NCBI RefSeq assembly: GCF_036227405.1
Contig: NZ_CP109473.1
Location: forward strand, 7,812,001-7,876,000
Length of the DNA: 64,000 bases
Source of the DNA: Streptomyces sp. NBC_01460
Lineage (GTDB): Bacteria; Actinomycetota; Actinomycetes; Streptomycetales; Streptomycetaceae
Direction: 5' to 3'
Shown: positions 10,987-19,551 of the stretch, in pieces
Numbering within the stretch: the stretch's first letter is position 1
How the letters are laid out: each line of letters begins with the position of its first letter
Program-made: the position numbers and the translations under genes
The notes under the pieces: generated by a model
What the model was told of the DNA's origin: nothing
What the model saw: the letters and a program-made list of their open reading frames with translations, nothing else
Database searches by the model: none

Positions 10987-11475
10987 TTGAGCGCCTACCC
11001 CCGGCCGCTGGCCGTATTCGATCTTGACGGAACGCTCGCCGACAGCGGACACCGTCAGCACTTCCTCGAGGGCCGGCGGCGGGACTGGGCGCGGTTCTTC
11101 TCGGCGGCACCCCAGGACCCGCCTCTGGAGGAAGGGGTCCGCCTGGTCCTGGCGAGCGCCGAGGAGTGCGAGGTGGTGTACCTGACCGGCCGGCCGGAGC
11201 GGTGTCGCCGGGACACCCTGGACTGGCTGGAGCGGCAGGGGTTGCCGCTCGGTGATGTCCACATGAGGCGCGACGGTGACAGGCGGCCGGCCGGCCGCAC
11301 GAAGCTGGAGGTCCTGGAGCGACTGGCCGGGAAGCGTGAGGTGCGTGTCCTCGTCGACGACGACGAGCTCGTGTGCGACGCGGCCGAGCGGGCCGGCTTC
11401 GCGGTCGTACGCGCTCGGTGGGCCGTCACCCCGCGGTCGATGAAGGACGCGCAGCAGCGCCGGGAGCGTACCTGA
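10987..11475 (+). CDS. HAD-superfamily phosphatase (polynucleotide-kinase-phosphatase-like)
   Basis: This 162-residue protein begins at a TTG with GGGAG upstream. It shows the HAD motif I FDLDGTLADSGHR, motif II VYLTGRPERCRRDTLDWL and a C-terminal VLVDDDELVCDAAERAGF region with the acidic residues of motif IV. The arrangement resembles the small phosphatase domain found in bacterial Pnkp-like proteins and in stand-alone nucleic-acid end-processing phosphatases. The substrate could also be a small nucleotide. It is divergent from the PfpI-like gene, with only about 40 bp between the starts. Confidence 0.8.
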   Translation: MSAYPRPLAVFDLDGTLADSGHRQHFLEGRRRDWARFFSAAPQDPPLEEGVRLVLASAEECEVVYLTGRPERCRRDTLDWLERQGLPLGDVHMRRDGDRRPAGRTKLEVLERLAGKREVRVLVDDDELVCDAAERAGFAVVRARWAVTPRSMKDAQQRRERT

Positions 11476-11522
11476 CCCGGCCGCTGCCCCACTCCTCCAC
11501 CCACGGGCGCGGGGCGTCGGGG

Positions 11523-11738
11523 TCAGGCGTCCCCGTCGAGCCGGAAACCGACCTTGAGCCCCACCTGGTAATGGGCGATCCGGCCGTTCTCGATATGACC
11601 GCGGACCTGGGTCATCTCGAACCAGTCGAGATTGTGCAACGTTTCGGAGGCTCTTGCGATGCCGTTCCGGATCGCCGCGTCGATGCCCTCCTCGGAGGTT
11701 CCTACGATCTCGGTGACCCGGTAGGTGTGATTAGACAT
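11523..11738 (-). CDS. Dodecin (flavin-binding storage protein)
   Basis: This 71-residue protein matches dodecins. These form a hollow dodecamer that binds riboflavin, FMN or FAD and may buffer free flavin. The family features are the N-terminal HTYRVTEIVGTSEEGIDAAI strand-helix, the aromatic flavin-contact segment LDWFEMTQVRGHI and the C-terminal strand YQVGLKVGFRL. The ATG at 11738 has a strong AAAGGAG upstream. It is a single gene convergent with the HAD phosphatase and divergent from the solute-binding lipoprotein. Confidence 0.92.
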   Translation of the reverse strand: MSNHTYRVTEIVGTSEEGIDAAIRNGIARASETLHNLDWFEMTQVRGHIENGRIAHYQVGLKVGFRLDGDA

Positions 11739-11837
11739 CTAATGTCTCCTTTCGTCATTCCACGGTGCCTCACCCCGCGTCGTCGCGCGAGGTGTCCCGG
11801 CCGGCGATCCGCAGCGGACAGGGCCTTGACCTGCGGA

Positions 11838-11851
11838 TTGGTACATACCAA
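11838..11851. promoter_or_regulatory. Palindrome TTGGTA-CA-TACCAA upstream of the lipoprotein gene
   Basis: A perfect 6-bp inverted repeat with a 2-bp centre lies about 93 bp before the lipoprotein start. It is 6 bp downstream of a TTGACC (11826-11831) that could be a -35 element. This is a typical place for a repressor of a sugar-uptake gene. The cognate regulator is not adjacent and is unknown. Confidence 0.45.
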
Positions 11852-11943
11852 ACTCCGATCCACACGCCCGTGCGAGCGCCGCCCGCAGTCCCCCCACCCG
11901 GGTTCTGTCCTGTTGTCGTGCCGTTTCGCAGAAGGTGACCCCC

Positions 11944-13197
11944 GTGAAGATCCGCAAACTGGCCGGAGCCGTCGCGCTCGTTTCCTCCGTCACGCTGAGC
12001 GGCTGCGGTCTCCTCCCCGGCGTGGGTTCCGACGGCAGCACGGTGACCGTGTGGCTGATGAAGGGCAGCGCCTCCCAGAGCTTCCTGGACCGCTTCAAGG
12101 AGTCCTACGAGGCCGAGCACCCGTCGATCGAACTGGAGTTCAAGATCCAGGAGTGGGGCGGCATCGGGCCCAAGGTCCTGAAGGCGCTCGACGGCGACGA
12201 CGCACCGGATGTCATCGAGGTCGGCAACACCCAGGTCGCCCAGTACGCGGAGAGCGGCGAGCTCCGTGACCTCACCCTGGAGTCCATGCGCGACCTGGGC
12301 GGGGAGGACTGGCTCCCGGGACTCGCCGAGCCGGGCAAGGTCAACGGCGCACAGTACGGAATCCCCTGGTACGCGGCGAACCGCGTGGTGATCTACAACA
12401 AGGACCTCTTCACGGAGGCGGGGATCACCGAACTCCCCAAGACCCGTGAGGAGTGGGTGGAGGTCACCGAGAGGCTGAACGCCGCCGGCCGGCAGGGCAT
12501 CTACCTCGCCGGACAGAACTGGTACGTACTCGCCGGGTTCGTCTGGGACGAGGGCGGCGAACTGGCCGACGACGACAGCGGCGACTGGCGGGGCGCGCTC
12601 GACTCCCCGGCCGCGCTGCGGGGCATGGACTTCTACAAGACGCTGCAGGCGTTCGGCGAGGGACCGACGGACGCCGACGAGCAGACACCCCCGGAGACCG
12701 ATGTGTTCGCCGAGGGCACGGTCGCCCAGATCATCTCCGTGCCCGGGAGCGCCGCGCTCATCGAACAGCAGAACCCGGAACTCAAGGGCAAGCTCGGCTA
12801 CTTCCCCATTCCCGGCAAGAGCGCCAAGAAGCCGGGCGCGGTCTTCACCGGCGGGTCGGACCTGATCGTGCCGGAGGGGGCCGACCAGCGGGGCGAGGGC
12901 ATCGAGGTCGTCAAGGCCCTCGCGGGGGCGAAGTGGCAGACGGAGCTCGCCCGGGCCATGAGCTACGTGCCCAACAAGCCCGCCCTCGCGAAGGTGGTCG
13001 AAGGCCAGGAAGGGACCGCGGCGATGGCCGAGGGCGCCACCGAGGGCCGCGCGACCCCCAACTCGCCCTTCTGGCCTGCCGTGGAGGCGGACAACCCGAT
13101 CAAGCCGTACATGACGGCGGTGCTGGAGGGCGGCGATCCGGCGGAGGAGGCGAAGAAGGCGTCCGACCGCATCACGTCCAAGCTGATCACCGGCTGA
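11944..13197 (+). CDS. Extracellular sugar-binding lipoprotein of an ABC importer
   Basis: This protein of about 417 residues has an N-terminal signal ending in a lipobox (SVTLSGCGLLPG). It should be lipid-anchored on the outer face of the membrane. The rest matches family 1 solute-binding proteins, for example TVTVWLMKGS, APDVIEVGNTQVAQYAESG and YGIPWYAANRVVIYNKDLF. It would bind a sugar or oligosaccharide for import. I prefer the GTG at 11944 (MKIRKLAG), which has AGAAGG 8 nt upstream; a GTG at 11935 is in frame. No permease or ATPase genes are adjacent. It is therefore an orphan binding protein that must work with components encoded elsewhere. Confidence 0.9.
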   Translation: MKIRKLAGAVALVSSVTLSGCGLLPGVGSDGSTVTVWLMKGSASQSFLDRFKESYEAEHPSIELEFKIQEWGGIGPKVLKALDGDDAPDVIEVGNTQVAQYAESGELRDLTLESMRDLGGEDWLPGLAEPGKVNGAQYGIPWYAANRVVIYNKDLFTEAGITELPKTREEWVEVTERLNAAGRQGIYLAGQNWYVLAGFVWDEGGELADDDSGDWRGALDSPAALRGMDFYKTLQAFGEGPTDADEQTPPETDVFAEGTVAQIISVPGSAALIEQQNPELKGKLGYFPIPGKSAKKPGAVFTGGSDLIVPEGADQRGEGIEVVKALAGAKWQTELARAMSYVPNKPALAKVVEGQEGTAAMAEGATEGRATPNSPFWPAVEADNPIKPYMTAVLEGGDPAEEAKKASDRITSKLITG

Positions 13198-13236
13198 CGG
13201 CCGGCAACTGACGGCCGGTAACTGACCCGCCGGCAA
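13194..13236 (+). repeat. Short tandem repeat at the lipoprotein stop codon
   Basis: CTGACGGCCGGCAA at 13194 is followed at once by CTGACGGCCGGTAA and by a degenerate 15-base third copy ending at 13236. The first copy contains the stop codon at 13195-13197. The rest of the 272-bp gap to the next gene shows nothing I can name. This mirrors the duplication at the sdhB stop. Confidence 0.7.
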
Positions 13237-13469
13237 CCGACGGACGGCGGGACGGCCGCCGGGCTCGTGCGTGCGTGCGGACCGGTTGCAGGCCGACGCC
13301 CTGGGGCAGGTGCGGGCACCCCTGAGCCGGGGATTCAGGTGTCTCACATCCCCCCGCTCCACGGCGGTCATGTCGAATCCAGTCAGTGGCGGAAGAAGTA
13401 GGGGGCCGGGACGGCGCACCTCCGCGACGACCCGGCAGCCGCCCCGCTGATCCGTCCCCGGAGACCGCC

Positions 13470-14276
13470 ATGACCGTGCAGCCCCTCGCCCTCCCGACCC
13501 CCGCACCCGCCGGCGTACCCGCGCCCCGGCCCGCCGCCACCTCGGCGTACCGGGTCGCCCTGGCCACCTGCCAGGACGACGTACGGGCCGCCCAGCGCCT
13601 GCGCCATCTCGTGTTCGCCGGAGAGCTCGGAGCCCGGCTCGACAGCGCCGAACCCGGCCTGGACAGCGACGCCTTCGACGCCCACTGCGACCACCTGCTG
13701 GTGCGCGAGACGTCCACCGGCGAGGTCGTCGCCACCTACCGGCTGCTGCCGCCCGAGGGCGCCAGGCGCGCGGGCGGCCTCTACGCGGAGAGCGAGTTCG
13801 ACCTCGCCCGCCTCGCCCCGATCCGCGACGACCTCGTCGAGGTGGGCAGGTCCTGCGTCCACCCCGCCCACCGGGACGGCGCCGTCATCGCCCTGATATG
13901 GGCCGGGCTCGCCCGGTACATGGAGCGCACCGGCCACACCTGGCTGGCCGGCTGCTGCTCCGTACCCCTCGCCGACGGAGGCGCGCTGGCCGCCAGGAGC
14001 TGGGACACCGTACGGACCCACAACCTGGCGCCCGAGGAGTACTGGGTCACCCCGCACCGCCTGTGGGACACCACGGGCCACCCCGGAGGCGGGGCGGGAG
14101 GCCGGGCAGGTCTCCCACCGCTGCTCCGCGGTTACCTGCGGCTCGGCGCGTGGGTCTGCGGAGCTCCCGCCCACGACCCCGACTTCGGCGTCGCCGACCT
14201 CTACGTCCTGCTCTCGATGCGCCGCACCGACCCACGCTACCTGCGCCACTTCCTCTCGCTGGCACCGCTGCGATGA
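13470..14276 (+). CDS. olsB: GNAT-fold acyltransferase, ornithine-lipid OlsB-like
   Basis: This 268-residue protein resembles the OlsB/hemolysin-type N-acyltransferases. These attach a 3-hydroxy fatty acyl group to ornithine to make lyso-ornithine lipid. Supporting segments are YRVALATCQDDVRAAQRLRH, LVFAGELGARLDS, ATYRLLPP and EVGRSCVHPAHRDGAVIALI, the last being the usual core of the family. I chose the ATG at 13470 with GGAGA upstream rather than the in-frame GTG at 13386. The stop overlaps the next acyltransferase start by ATGA, the usual olsB-olsA pairing. Ornithine lipids are known in Streptomyces membranes. Confidence 0.85.
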   Translation: MTVQPLALPTPAPAGVPAPRPAATSAYRVALATCQDDVRAAQRLRHLVFAGELGARLDSAEPGLDSDAFDAHCDHLLVRETSTGEVVATYRLLPPEGARRAGGLYAESEFDLARLAPIRDDLVEVGRSCVHPAHRDGAVIALIWAGLARYMERTGHTWLAGCCSVPLADGGALAARSWDTVRTHNLAPEEYWVTPHRLWDTTGHPGGGAGGRAGLPPLLRGYLRLGAWVCGAPAHDPDFGVADLYVLLSMRRTDPRYLRHFLSLAPLR

Positions 14277-15112
14277 GCTCCTGGCTGCCCGTCGCCCCCT
14301 GCACGCCGCGCCGCTGCACGCACCACGAGGGCGCCACACGGGCCCCACTGCTCGCCGCGGCCCTGCTGTGCGCCGGAGGCGCCCTCACCCTCCTGGGCGT
14401 GCTCTGTGTGCCCGCCGTGCTGCTCCTGGGGCCCTCGCACCGCGACCTGCTCATCCGCCGCTGGGCGTACGCCGTGGTCAGGGCCTTCGGCGTACGCGTA
14501 CAGGTCACCGGTGAGCCGTACGGACCGGATCGGCCGACGGCGGGGGAGCTGGTGGTCGCCAACCACGTCTCCTGGCTGGACATCCCGCTCGTCGCGGCGG
14601 TGCTCCCCGCCCGGATGGTCGCCAAGAGCGAGATACGGAACTGGCCGCTGCTCGGACCGCTCGCCGCGCTCGGCGGCACACTGTTCATCGAGAGGGACCG
14701 GCTGCGGACCCTGCCGGACACGGTACGGGCCCTGGCCGGGGCGCTGGCCGCCGGATCGCGGGTGGCGGTGTTCCCGCAGGGCAGCACCCGGTGCGGCCGG
14801 TGCGGCGGCGGGCACTTCCGGCCCGCCGCCTTCCAGGCGGCGATCGACGCGGGCTCCGCCGTCCGCCCGGTACGCATCAGCTACCGGACGACGGGGACGG
14901 ACGCGGCGGGAGCCGTCGCGTTCGTCGGGGACGACCCGCTCGCCGCCTCGCTGTGGCGCGTGGTGACCGCCGCCGGGCTCACCGCCGAGATAAGCATCCT
15001 GCCGCCGGTCCCCGCCGGAGCCGTGCACGGCCGGCGGGGACTGGCGTGCGCGGCTCAGTCCGCCGTCGCCAGGGACAGCGCGAACCTGCCCGCCTCGTCC
15101 GTCCACCACTGA
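14273..15112 (+). CDS. olsA: 1-acyl-glycerol-phosphate-type acyltransferase, OlsA-like
   Basis: This 279-residue membrane-associated protein has the PlsC-family catalytic motif VVANHVSWLDIPL (HX4D) and the acceptor motif AVFPQGSTRCG, with a hydrophobic N-terminal segment (about 30-50). It would O-acylate lyso-ornithine lipid in the second step of ornithine-lipid synthesis. A general lysophospholipid acyltransferase cannot be excluded. The 4-bp overlap with the olsB-like gene argues for the ornithine-lipid role. The last 58 bp overlap the 3' end of egtD on the other strand, so the two messages are antisense to each other there. Confidence 0.82.
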   Translation: MSSWLPVAPCTPRRCTHHEGATRAPLLAAALLCAGGALTLLGVLCVPAVLLLGPSHRDLLIRRWAYAVVRAFGVRVQVTGEPYGPDRPTAGELVVANHVSWLDIPLVAAVLPARMVAKSEIRNWPLLGPLAALGGTLFIERDRLRTLPDTVRALAGALAAGSRVAVFPQGSTRCGRCGGGHFRPAAFQAAIDAGSAVRPVRISYRTTGTDAAGAVAFVGDDPLAASLWRVVTAAGLTAEISILPPVPAGAVHGRRGLACAAQSAVARDSANLPASSVHH

Positions 15113-16017
15113 TCCAGCCGCAGGCCGGACGCGGCCAGCTCCTCCCGCACCCGCTCCTCGCGGAACTTGGCCGAGATCTCCGTCCGCAGCTCCTCGCCCT
15201 CCTCGAACCGGACCACGAGGTCCAGCTCACGGATCTTGACCGTCAGCGCCCGGCGCGCGCGCAGCCGCATCTCGATCCATTCGTGATCCGCGTCCCAGAG
15301 GGCCACATGGTCGAACGCGTCGGGCGGGAAGTCCGCCCCCAGCTCGCGGTTCACCACCGCCAGCACGTTCTTGTTGAACGCTGCGGTCACCCCGGCCGCG
15401 TCGTCGTACGCGGCCACGAGCGTCGCCTCGTCCTTGACCAGGTCCGTACCGAGCAGCAGCCCGTCCCCGGGCGCGAGCCGCGTCCGTACGGAGCGCAGGA
15501 ACTCCGCGCGCTCCTCCGGAAGCAGATTCCCCAGCGTGCCGCCGAGGAACGCCACCAGCCGCGGGCCGGGGCTCTCGGGCAGTTCCAGGTCATGGGTGAA
15601 ATCGGCGACGAGCGCGTGCACGTCGAGCTCCGGGCGTTCGGCCAGCAGCGCCTCGGCCGCCCCGGCGAGTGCGCTCTCGCTGACATCGACCGGCACGTAG
15701 GTGTGCAGGTCCGGCAGCGCGTCCAGCAGGTGCCTGGTCTTCTCCGAGGATCCGGACCCCAGCTCGATCAGGGTCCTCGCCCCGGACACCTTGGCGATCT
15801 CACCGGCACGGGCGACGAGGATCTCCCGTTCGGCGCGTGTCGGGTAGTACTCGGCCAGCCGGGTGATCTCCTCGAAGAGGTCGCTGCCGCGCGCGTCGTA
15901 GAACCACTTGGGCGGCAGCGTCTTCGGGTGCCGGGTCAGACCGCTCCGCACATCGGCGCGCAGCGCCGCGTCCGTGGCGTCCGCAGGCAGGGTGCGGGTC
16001 AGCAGGAAGGGACTCAC
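15055..16017 (-). CDS. egtD: Histidine N-alpha-methyltransferase of ergothioneine synthesis
   Basis: This 320-residue enzyme methylates histidine three times with SAM to give hercynine, the first step of ergothioneine biosynthesis. The family landmarks are the GSGSSEKTRHLLDAL SAM motif, PKWFYDARGSDLFEEIT near the N-terminus and VAFLGGTLGNLLPEERAEFL. The GTG at 16017 overlaps the egtC stop by GTGA, so longer in-frame starts are rejected. It is the last gene of egtABCD. Its 3' end overlaps the olsA-like gene by 58 bp on the opposite strand. Confidence 0.95.
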   Translation of the reverse strand: MSPFLLTRTLPADATDAALRADVRSGLTRHPKTLPPKWFYDARGSDLFEEITRLAEYYPTRAEREILVARAGEIAKVSGARTLIELGSGSSEKTRHLLDALPDLHTYVPVDVSESALAGAAEALLAERPELDVHALVADFTHDLELPESPGPRLVAFLGGTLGNLLPEERAEFLRSVRTRLAPGDGLLLGTDLVKDEATLVAAYDDAAGVTAAFNKNVLAVVNRELGADFPPDAFDHVALWDADHEWIEMRLRARRALTVKIRELDLVVRFEEGEELRTEISAKFREERVREELAASGLRLDQWWTDEAGRFALSLATAD

Positions 16018-16769
16018 GCGGTGGGCTCCTTGAGCGGGGTCAGCAGGACGTCGGTGCGTGTCGCGGCCAGCAGGGTGTGGTCCGGGACCTCGCGCCAGAA
16101 CGGATCGTCGTCGTACGGCTCCGAGGCCACCGCCGTGCGGCGGCCGGGTTCGTGCAGATACCAGAGGGAGTCGCCCCACGTGGTCGCCACGATCGTGGAA
16201 CCGTCGGTGAGCAGCAGATTGAGCCGTGAACCGGGGGCGGCGGCGGCGACGTCGAGCACGGTGTCGGCGACCGCCTGACCTATCTCGTCACCCTGCGCCG
16301 TCCGGTGGAGCACCAGGGCCCAGATCAGGGCCGAATCGCTCCGCGCCGCGAGGGCGAGCAGCCGCTCGGGCGGCAGTGCACCGGCCAGCGGCGCCAGGGA
16401 GCCGGGCCATCCCCGTACCGCACCGTTGTGGCTGAACAGCAGACGCCCCTCGGCGAAGGGAGCGGCGGCCGCCTCTCCGTCCGCCCCGGCGAACGTCGCG
16501 TCGCGGACCGCCGCGAGCAGGGCGGTGCTGCGCACCACCCGGGCCAGGTCGGCGAACGTCTCGTCGCCCCAGACGGGCCCGGTGCGGCGGTAGCGGCCCG
16601 GGACCGGGTCCCCGTCCGCGTACCAGCCCACCCCGAATCCGTCGGCGTTGACCGTCCCGTTCCGCTGGCGCCTCGGTTCCCACGACTGGCGCACCAGGCT
16701 GTGGGCGGGGGAGGTGAGCACCTCTCCGAGAGCCACCGGGGGCCCCAGGTAAGCGATATGGCGGCACAT
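16014..16769 (-). CDS. egtC: Gamma-glutamyl hercynylcysteine sulfoxide amidohydrolase
   Basis: This 251-residue class II glutamine amidotransferase-like hydrolase removes glutamate from the EgtB product. The start is MCRHIAYLG, so the cysteine becomes the N-terminal nucleophile after Met removal. The downstream NADGFGVGWYADG and LLFSHNGAVRGWPGS segments are typical of the Ntn fold. The ATG at 16769 shares one base with the egtB stop (TGATG), and the stop overlaps egtD by 4 bp. The whole operon should therefore be translated as a coupled unit. Confidence 0.95.
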   Translation of the reverse strand: MCRHIAYLGPPVALGEVLTSPAHSLVRQSWEPRRQRNGTVNADGFGVGWYADGDPVPGRYRRTGPVWGDETFADLARVVRSTALLAAVRDATFAGADGEAAAAPFAEGRLLFSHNGAVRGWPGSLAPLAGALPPERLLALAARSDSALIWALVLHRTAQGDEIGQAVADTVLDVAAAAPGSRLNLLLTDGSTIVATTWGDSLWYLHEPGRRTAVASEPYDDDPFWREVPDHTLLAATRTDVLLTPLKEPTA

Positions 16770-18112
16770 CAGGCATCCCTCGCGGTACGGAAGCCGGAGA
16801 AGATCTGGCGGCGGACCGGCAGGTCCCAGTTGCGGAAGGTGCCCCGGCACGCCACCGCGTCCACGGCGAAGGAACCACCGCGCAGCACCTTGTGGCCGGG
16901 GCCGAAGAACACCTCCGAGTACTCGCGGTACGGGAACGCGGCGAAGCCGGGATAGGGCAGGAAGTCGCTCGACGTCCATTCCCACACGTCACCGATCATC
17001 TGGCCCGCGCCCGCCGGTGACCGGCCGGCCGCGTACGCGCCGGCGGCGGCGGGCCGCAGATGGCGCTGGCCCAGATTGGCCCGCTCGGGCGTCGGGTCCT
17101 CGTCGCCCCAGGGGTAGCGCAGCGAACGCCCGGAGGCGGGGTCGTGACGCGCGGCCTTCTCCCACTCGGCCTCGGTCGGCAGGCGCCGGCCCGCCCAGCG
17201 TGCGTACGCGTCCGCCTCGTACCAGCTGACGTGGAGCACCGGCTCGTCCGCCGTCACGGGCTCGGTCACCCCGAAGCGCCGCCGCAGCCACTGCCCGGCG
17301 TCCCTGTGCCAGAACAGGGGGGAGACCAGGTCGTGTTCACGGACCATCGCCCAGCCCTCGGGCGCCCACCAGCGTGCGTCGGTGTAACCGCCGTCCTCGA
17401 TGAAGCGCTCGTACGCGCCGCAGGTGACGGGGGCGGTGTCGATGTGGAACGCGGCCACGTCGCGCCGGTGCGCCGGACGTTCGTTGTCCAGCGCCCAGGG
17501 CTCGGTGGAGGTCCCCATGGTGAACGGTCCTCCGGGGACGAGGACTTCGGCCGGGAGCGTGACGGGGCCGACGGGTGCCGGAGGCTCCGGGGCGTCGAGG
17601 ACCGCCGGTCCCGAGCGGAGCTGATGCGTGATCAGCATCGTCTCGTCGTGCTGCTGCTCGTGCTGGGCCACCATGCCGAAGGCGAACCCGGCCCGCTCCA
17701 GCGGACGTCCCCCACCGTGGAGCGGAGCACCTCCGAGGATGTCCAGGGCCCGGCCGCGCACGTCGGAGGCGTAGGTCCGGGCCTCCGCGGGGGCCAGGAG
17801 GGGGAGCGAGGGCCGGCTGGCCCGGGAGTGCTCGAAGGCGTCGTACAGCCCGTCGATCTCGGGGCGCATCGCCTCGCGGCCGCCGACCGCCCGCAGCAGC
17901 CAGAGCTCCTCCTGGTTGCCGATGTGTGCCAGGTCCCAGACCAGGGGCGACATCAAGGGGGAGTGCTGCGCGGTGAGCTCGTGGTCGTCGACGCTGTCGG
18001 TGAGAAGAGCGGTGCGCTCGCGCGCGGTGAGGAGTGCGGCCAGGGCGCGCTCGCGCAGCGCCTCGGCTTCGGGTTCTTCCCGGCCGGTGTGCGGAGCAGG
18101 AATGTCAGTCAT
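16769..18112 (-). CDS. egtB: Hercynine oxygenase, iron-dependent sulfoxide synthase
   Basis: This 447-residue enzyme joins gamma-glutamylcysteine to hercynine with oxygen, forming the C-S bond. The N-terminal DinB-like part carries the iron histidines: one in SPLVWDLAHIGNQEELW and the HX3HXE pair in MVAQHEQQHDETM. The C-terminal formylglycine-generating-enzyme-like domain has HVSWYEADAYARWAGRRLP and GDVWEWTSSDF. All three metal ligands are present. Its ATG at 18112 overlaps the egtA stop by 4 bp. Confidence 0.95.
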   Translation of the reverse strand: MTDIPAPHTGREEPEAEALRERALAALLTARERTALLTDSVDDHELTAQHSPLMSPLVWDLAHIGNQEELWLLRAVGGREAMRPEIDGLYDAFEHSRASRPSLPLLAPAEARTYASDVRGRALDILGGAPLHGGGRPLERAGFAFGMVAQHEQQHDETMLITHQLRSGPAVLDAPEPPAPVGPVTLPAEVLVPGGPFTMGTSTEPWALDNERPAHRRDVAAFHIDTAPVTCGAYERFIEDGGYTDARWWAPEGWAMVREHDLVSPLFWHRDAGQWLRRRFGVTEPVTADEPVLHVSWYEADAYARWAGRRLPTEAEWEKAARHDPASGRSLRYPWGDEDPTPERANLGQRHLRPAAAGAYAAGRSPAGAGQMIGDVWEWTSSDFLPYPGFAAFPYREYSEVFFGPGHKVLRGGSFAVDAVACRGTFRNWDLPVRRQIFSGFRTARDA

Positions 18113-19404
18113 CGGACCAGGCCCTTTCCGTGCGGTCGTGCCAGGTCGGGGAAATCGTCGGCCGGACATCGGCCCCTGGCGACATAGCGGTCGTGGAAGG
18201 CGGCGACCGTGCCGAGGACGTGATCGCTCGCCCCCATCCTGGGCAGCGCCTCGAGCGCGATCGTGAAACAGACCTCCGCGGCCGCGGCCAGCTCCGGATC
18301 GCTCAGCCCGTCACGGGCGGCGGCCGTCCAGAGCGCGTTGCGGGGCGCGGCCGGAGGGCCCGCGGTCTCGGCCAGGGGTTTCACGGTGCGGTACACGGTC
18401 TCTGCTGCCTCCGGGTCGTCGAACAGAGCGGTGGTGACGGCCAGCGGCACCAGCCATCCGTCGGTGCCCGATTGTGCGTCGATCATGCGCAGTTCCAGGT
18501 GCCCGCGCGGGCGCACCGGCGGGAACAGCGTGGTGATGTGGTAGTCGAGATCGGCCCGCACCGGCGGCCTCGGCCCGCCCCCGCGGATCCAGTCGCGGAA
18601 CGTCAGCCCCTGGGGGATGTCCCACGGTCCTTCGCCGTTCCGCACACACATCACGGGCGTAGCGAGCACATGGGAGGCCCAGGCGTCCCGGGGCGCCAGA
18701 CGGCTCCGGGGCGCCAGCGACCTGTCCGGATCGAGATCGGCCCACAGCGCCTGCCGGGTCGACCGCCAACCGGTGCGCCGTCCCTCGCGGAACGGCGAAT
18801 TGGCGAACGCCGCCACCAGGACCGCGCCCAGCAGATGCCCCAGCTGCCAGCGCCGCGCGTAACCGAGCGGCCCCGGCTCCTCCTCCCCGGCGTCCAGACA
18901 GACCTGCACGGAGGCGGAGGTGCACATCATGGCGCGGCCCGCGGACCCCGAGCGGTCGAGCGCGGCCTCCATGGCGTCGTAGCGCGGCTCCTGGAGCAGC
19001 CGACGCGGAGGCTGCCACGGGTCCACCCCCAGGCCGGCCAGGGTCAGCCCGGCCCGGCCGAGGGTGTCGCGTACGGAGACCAGGTCGGAGGCCGTGGCGT
19101 CGATGCACGCCATCAGGGACCCGGCGGGCTGGGAGCTGAGCTCCAGCTGGCCGCCCGGCTCGAAGGTCAGAGCGGCGTCCAGCGGGGTCGCGCGCACGGC
19201 GTCGGCCGCGGCGCGGAGGCGGTCGTGTGAGACAGCGGCCTCGGGTTGTTCACGGTCGTGAATGAGCCATTCCAACTCCACACCGACCGTCCGGGGCGGT
19301 CCCGTCTTGAAACATATGCCGCGGAGGAGATCCTCCGCCTCCCCCTCGCCGAGCGGTGTCGCGTCGACGGGCGGGCCGTGCTGACCGAGAGTGTCCGGGG
19401 GCAT
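18109..19404 (-). CDS. egtA: Glutamate-cysteine ligase of ergothioneine synthesis
   Basis: This 431-residue ligase makes gamma-glutamylcysteine, the sulfur donor used by EgtB. The GCS2-type core is visible as VGVELEWLIHDREQ, FEPGGQLELSSQPAG and LDYHITTLFPPVRPRGHLELRMID. The ATG at 19404 follows a strong GAGGAGG and heads the egtABCD operon. As I recall, the S. coelicolor cluster has the same four genes in the same order (SCO0910-0913). No egtE (the PLP-dependent C-S lyase for the last step) is present here, so that activity must come from elsewhere. Ergothioneine complements mycothiol as an antioxidant. Confidence 0.95.
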   Translation of the reverse strand: MPPDTLGQHGPPVDATPLGEGEAEDLLRGICFKTGPPRTVGVELEWLIHDREQPEAAVSHDRLRAAADAVRATPLDAALTFEPGGQLELSSQPAGSLMACIDATASDLVSVRDTLGRAGLTLAGLGVDPWQPPRRLLQEPRYDAMEAALDRSGSAGRAMMCTSASVQVCLDAGEEEPGPLGYARRWQLGHLLGAVLVAAFANSPFREGRRTGWRSTRQALWADLDPDRSLAPRSRLAPRDAWASHVLATPVMCVRNGEGPWDIPQGLTFRDWIRGGGPRPPVRADLDYHITTLFPPVRPRGHLELRMIDAQSGTDGWLVPLAVTTALFDDPEAAETVYRTVKPLAETAGPPAAPRNALWTAAARDGLSDPELAAAAEVCFTIALEALPRMGASDHVLGTVAAFHDRYVARGRCPADDFPDLARPHGKGLVR

Positions 19405-19551
19405 GCTGGGCCTCCTCTTGGGGTGCTTGCCTTCCACCCAAACCCTTACCGGGAGTTCGCACAAGGGTGCCCCTGGGCGACGGAAAACCGGTTGCGTCCA
19501 TGCCGCCGTACCATCCAGCATGCCCCGTATGCACCACACGGGGGCGCTCCG

